14,737 nucleotides of DNA, taken from DTU080 sp050945315 (GTDB lineage Bacteria; Bacillota; Limnochordia; DTU080). The position numbers and the translations under genes are program-made. Below are positions 14,239-14,737 of this stretch, in pieces. The DNA is taken from NCBI GenBank assembly GCA_050945315.1, contig JBMNSS010000058.1:1-14737 (forward strand). The letters run 5' to 3'. Positions within the stretch are counted from its first letter, which is position 1, and each line of letters opens with the position of its first letter. A model generated the notes under the pieces. That model ran no database searches and was not told the origin of the DNA. It saw nothing but the letters and a program-made list of their open reading frames with translations.

Positions 14239-14737
14239 GTCCTAAATGCGGTGTAAATTCGTCTCCCGGCTGTTGAGTTCAAACTTAGGCTGCGGTGTTT
14301 CGTTGGGGCTCCGTCTCAGTAGGTTTGTCGTTGCTTTCTGACCGTTTGTGCTCCCAATAGGCGTCCATCCGAAAGTAGTGCCGCCCGATCATCGCCCACT
14401 CCTCATCCTGCTCCATCAGCAGCGCTCCTAAGAGGCGTAGAGCTGAGTCGGTGTTAGGAGAGATGCCGATCACTCACTCCCGCCGCCGCACCTCCCGATT
14501 GAGGCGTTCGAGCCCGTTGGTACTACGCAGCCGGCGTCGATAGGACTCAGGGAGTGCCATGACGGCCATGGCGTCATCGAAGCCGGCCTCCAGGCACGTG
14601 ACGGCTCGTTGCGCTGTCTGGGCGTATTCCGAGACGATGTCGTCGAGTAGACCGCGTGCCGTCTTGATGTCCGGCGCGTTGAACATGAGCCTCAGCTTTG
14701 CCTTCAATGTATCGTGATACCGCTTTGGGCAGGCGTC
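14233..14737 (-). mobile_element. IS256-family insertion sequence, one end
   Basis: The right part of the window holds the 3' end of a mutator-type transposase, and about 25-50 bases beyond its stop the sequence GCGGTGTAAATTCGTCTCC (14249-14267) resembles IS256-family terminal repeats as I recall them. The exact tip cannot be set because the other terminus and the target duplication are outside the window; 14233 is an estimate. The element reads toward the binding-protein gene. Confidence 0.6.
14285..14737 (-). pseudogene. IS256-family transposase, 3' part, interrupted by TGA
   Basis: Read from the window edge, the frame gives DACPKRYHDTLKAKLRLMFN, ARGLLDDIVSEYAQTAQRAV, LEAGFDDAMAVMALPESYRR and RLRSTNGLERLNREVRRRE, all typical of the C-terminal part of IS256/mutator transposases. 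An in-frame TGA follows (14474-14476), after which the same frame resumes as VIGISPNTDSALRLLGALLM and ends FRMDAYWE plus a tail. Family members usually have arginine (RRRER/RRRTR) where the TGA stands, so a single change of CGA or AGA to TGA is the simplest cause. The glutamate of GLERLN, probably the catalytic E, lies just before the stop. The N-terminal two thirds are outside the window. Confidence 0.85.

Noticed and set aside
14474..14476. TGA in the transposase as selenocysteine or a recoded codon
   Set aside because: The family has arginine here, not cysteine, no SECIS-like element is evident, and other genes in the window use TGA as a normal stop; a nonsense mutation is simpler.
1..14737. 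CRISPR arrays, tRNA or rRNA genes, phage or defence systems
   Set aside because: No regularly spaced repeats, no tRNA T-arm with a matching acceptor stem, and no recognisable phage, toxin-antitoxin, restriction or nuclease effector gene were seen on reading both strands.

Overview
The window looks like a chromosomal segment of a spore-forming or spore-former-derived Bacillota (Firmicutes), by eye with mid-50s % GC. The signs are a BofC-type protein inside a yebC/ruvCAB cluster, a cyclic-di-AMP receptor of the DarA/PstA type, a DUF4342 protein next to recO, the first codons of a pyruvate, phosphate dikinase, and strong Shine-Dalgarno sequences (GGGGAGG or GGGAGG) with many GTG and some TTG starts. 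The exact class cannot be settled from the sequence alone.

Layout. (1) Positions 1-6962, minus strand: a dense housekeeping run, read from high to low coordinates. It contains a 60-residue unknown protein, a CDP-alcohol phosphatidyltransferase, a PrsW-type membrane protease, YebC, a BofC-like protein, RuvC, RuvA, RuvB, a DUF2905 membrane protein, RecO and a UBA-like/DUF4342 protein, then after about 290 bases the start of ppdK. RecO and the whole RuvABC resolvasome lie in one tightly spaced series. (2) Positions 7092-9238, minus strand: a sugar kinase of the galactokinase family and an upstream nucleotidyltransferase, only 41 bases apart. Together they look like a two-step route from a free sugar to an NDP-sugar. 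(3) Positions 9239-10315: about 1.1 kb with no convincing gene but with several hairpins. (4) Positions 10316-12134, plus strand: an Old Yellow Enzyme-type flavin oxidoreductase followed by a DarA-like c-di-AMP receptor. (5) Positions 12135-12694: a gene-free gap between convergent genes, with a perfect 15-bp inverted repeat. (6) Positions 12695-14737, minus strand: a lone ABC sugar-binding protein, a 31-codon ORF in its leader, a good sigma-A promoter at the edge of an insertion sequence, and the 3' part of an IS256-family transposase broken by an in-frame TGA.

The most interesting points are these: the kinase, which resembles eukaryotic GALK2 (GalNAc kinase) more than GALK1, paired with a nucleotidyltransferase; the possible hybrid IS/chromosome promoter driving a short leader ORF and the binding protein; the hairpin whose loop holds the stop codon of the 60-residue gene; and the hairpin-rich gene-free stretch at 9832-10033. 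No CRISPR array, tRNA, rRNA, phage gene or recognisable defence system was found.
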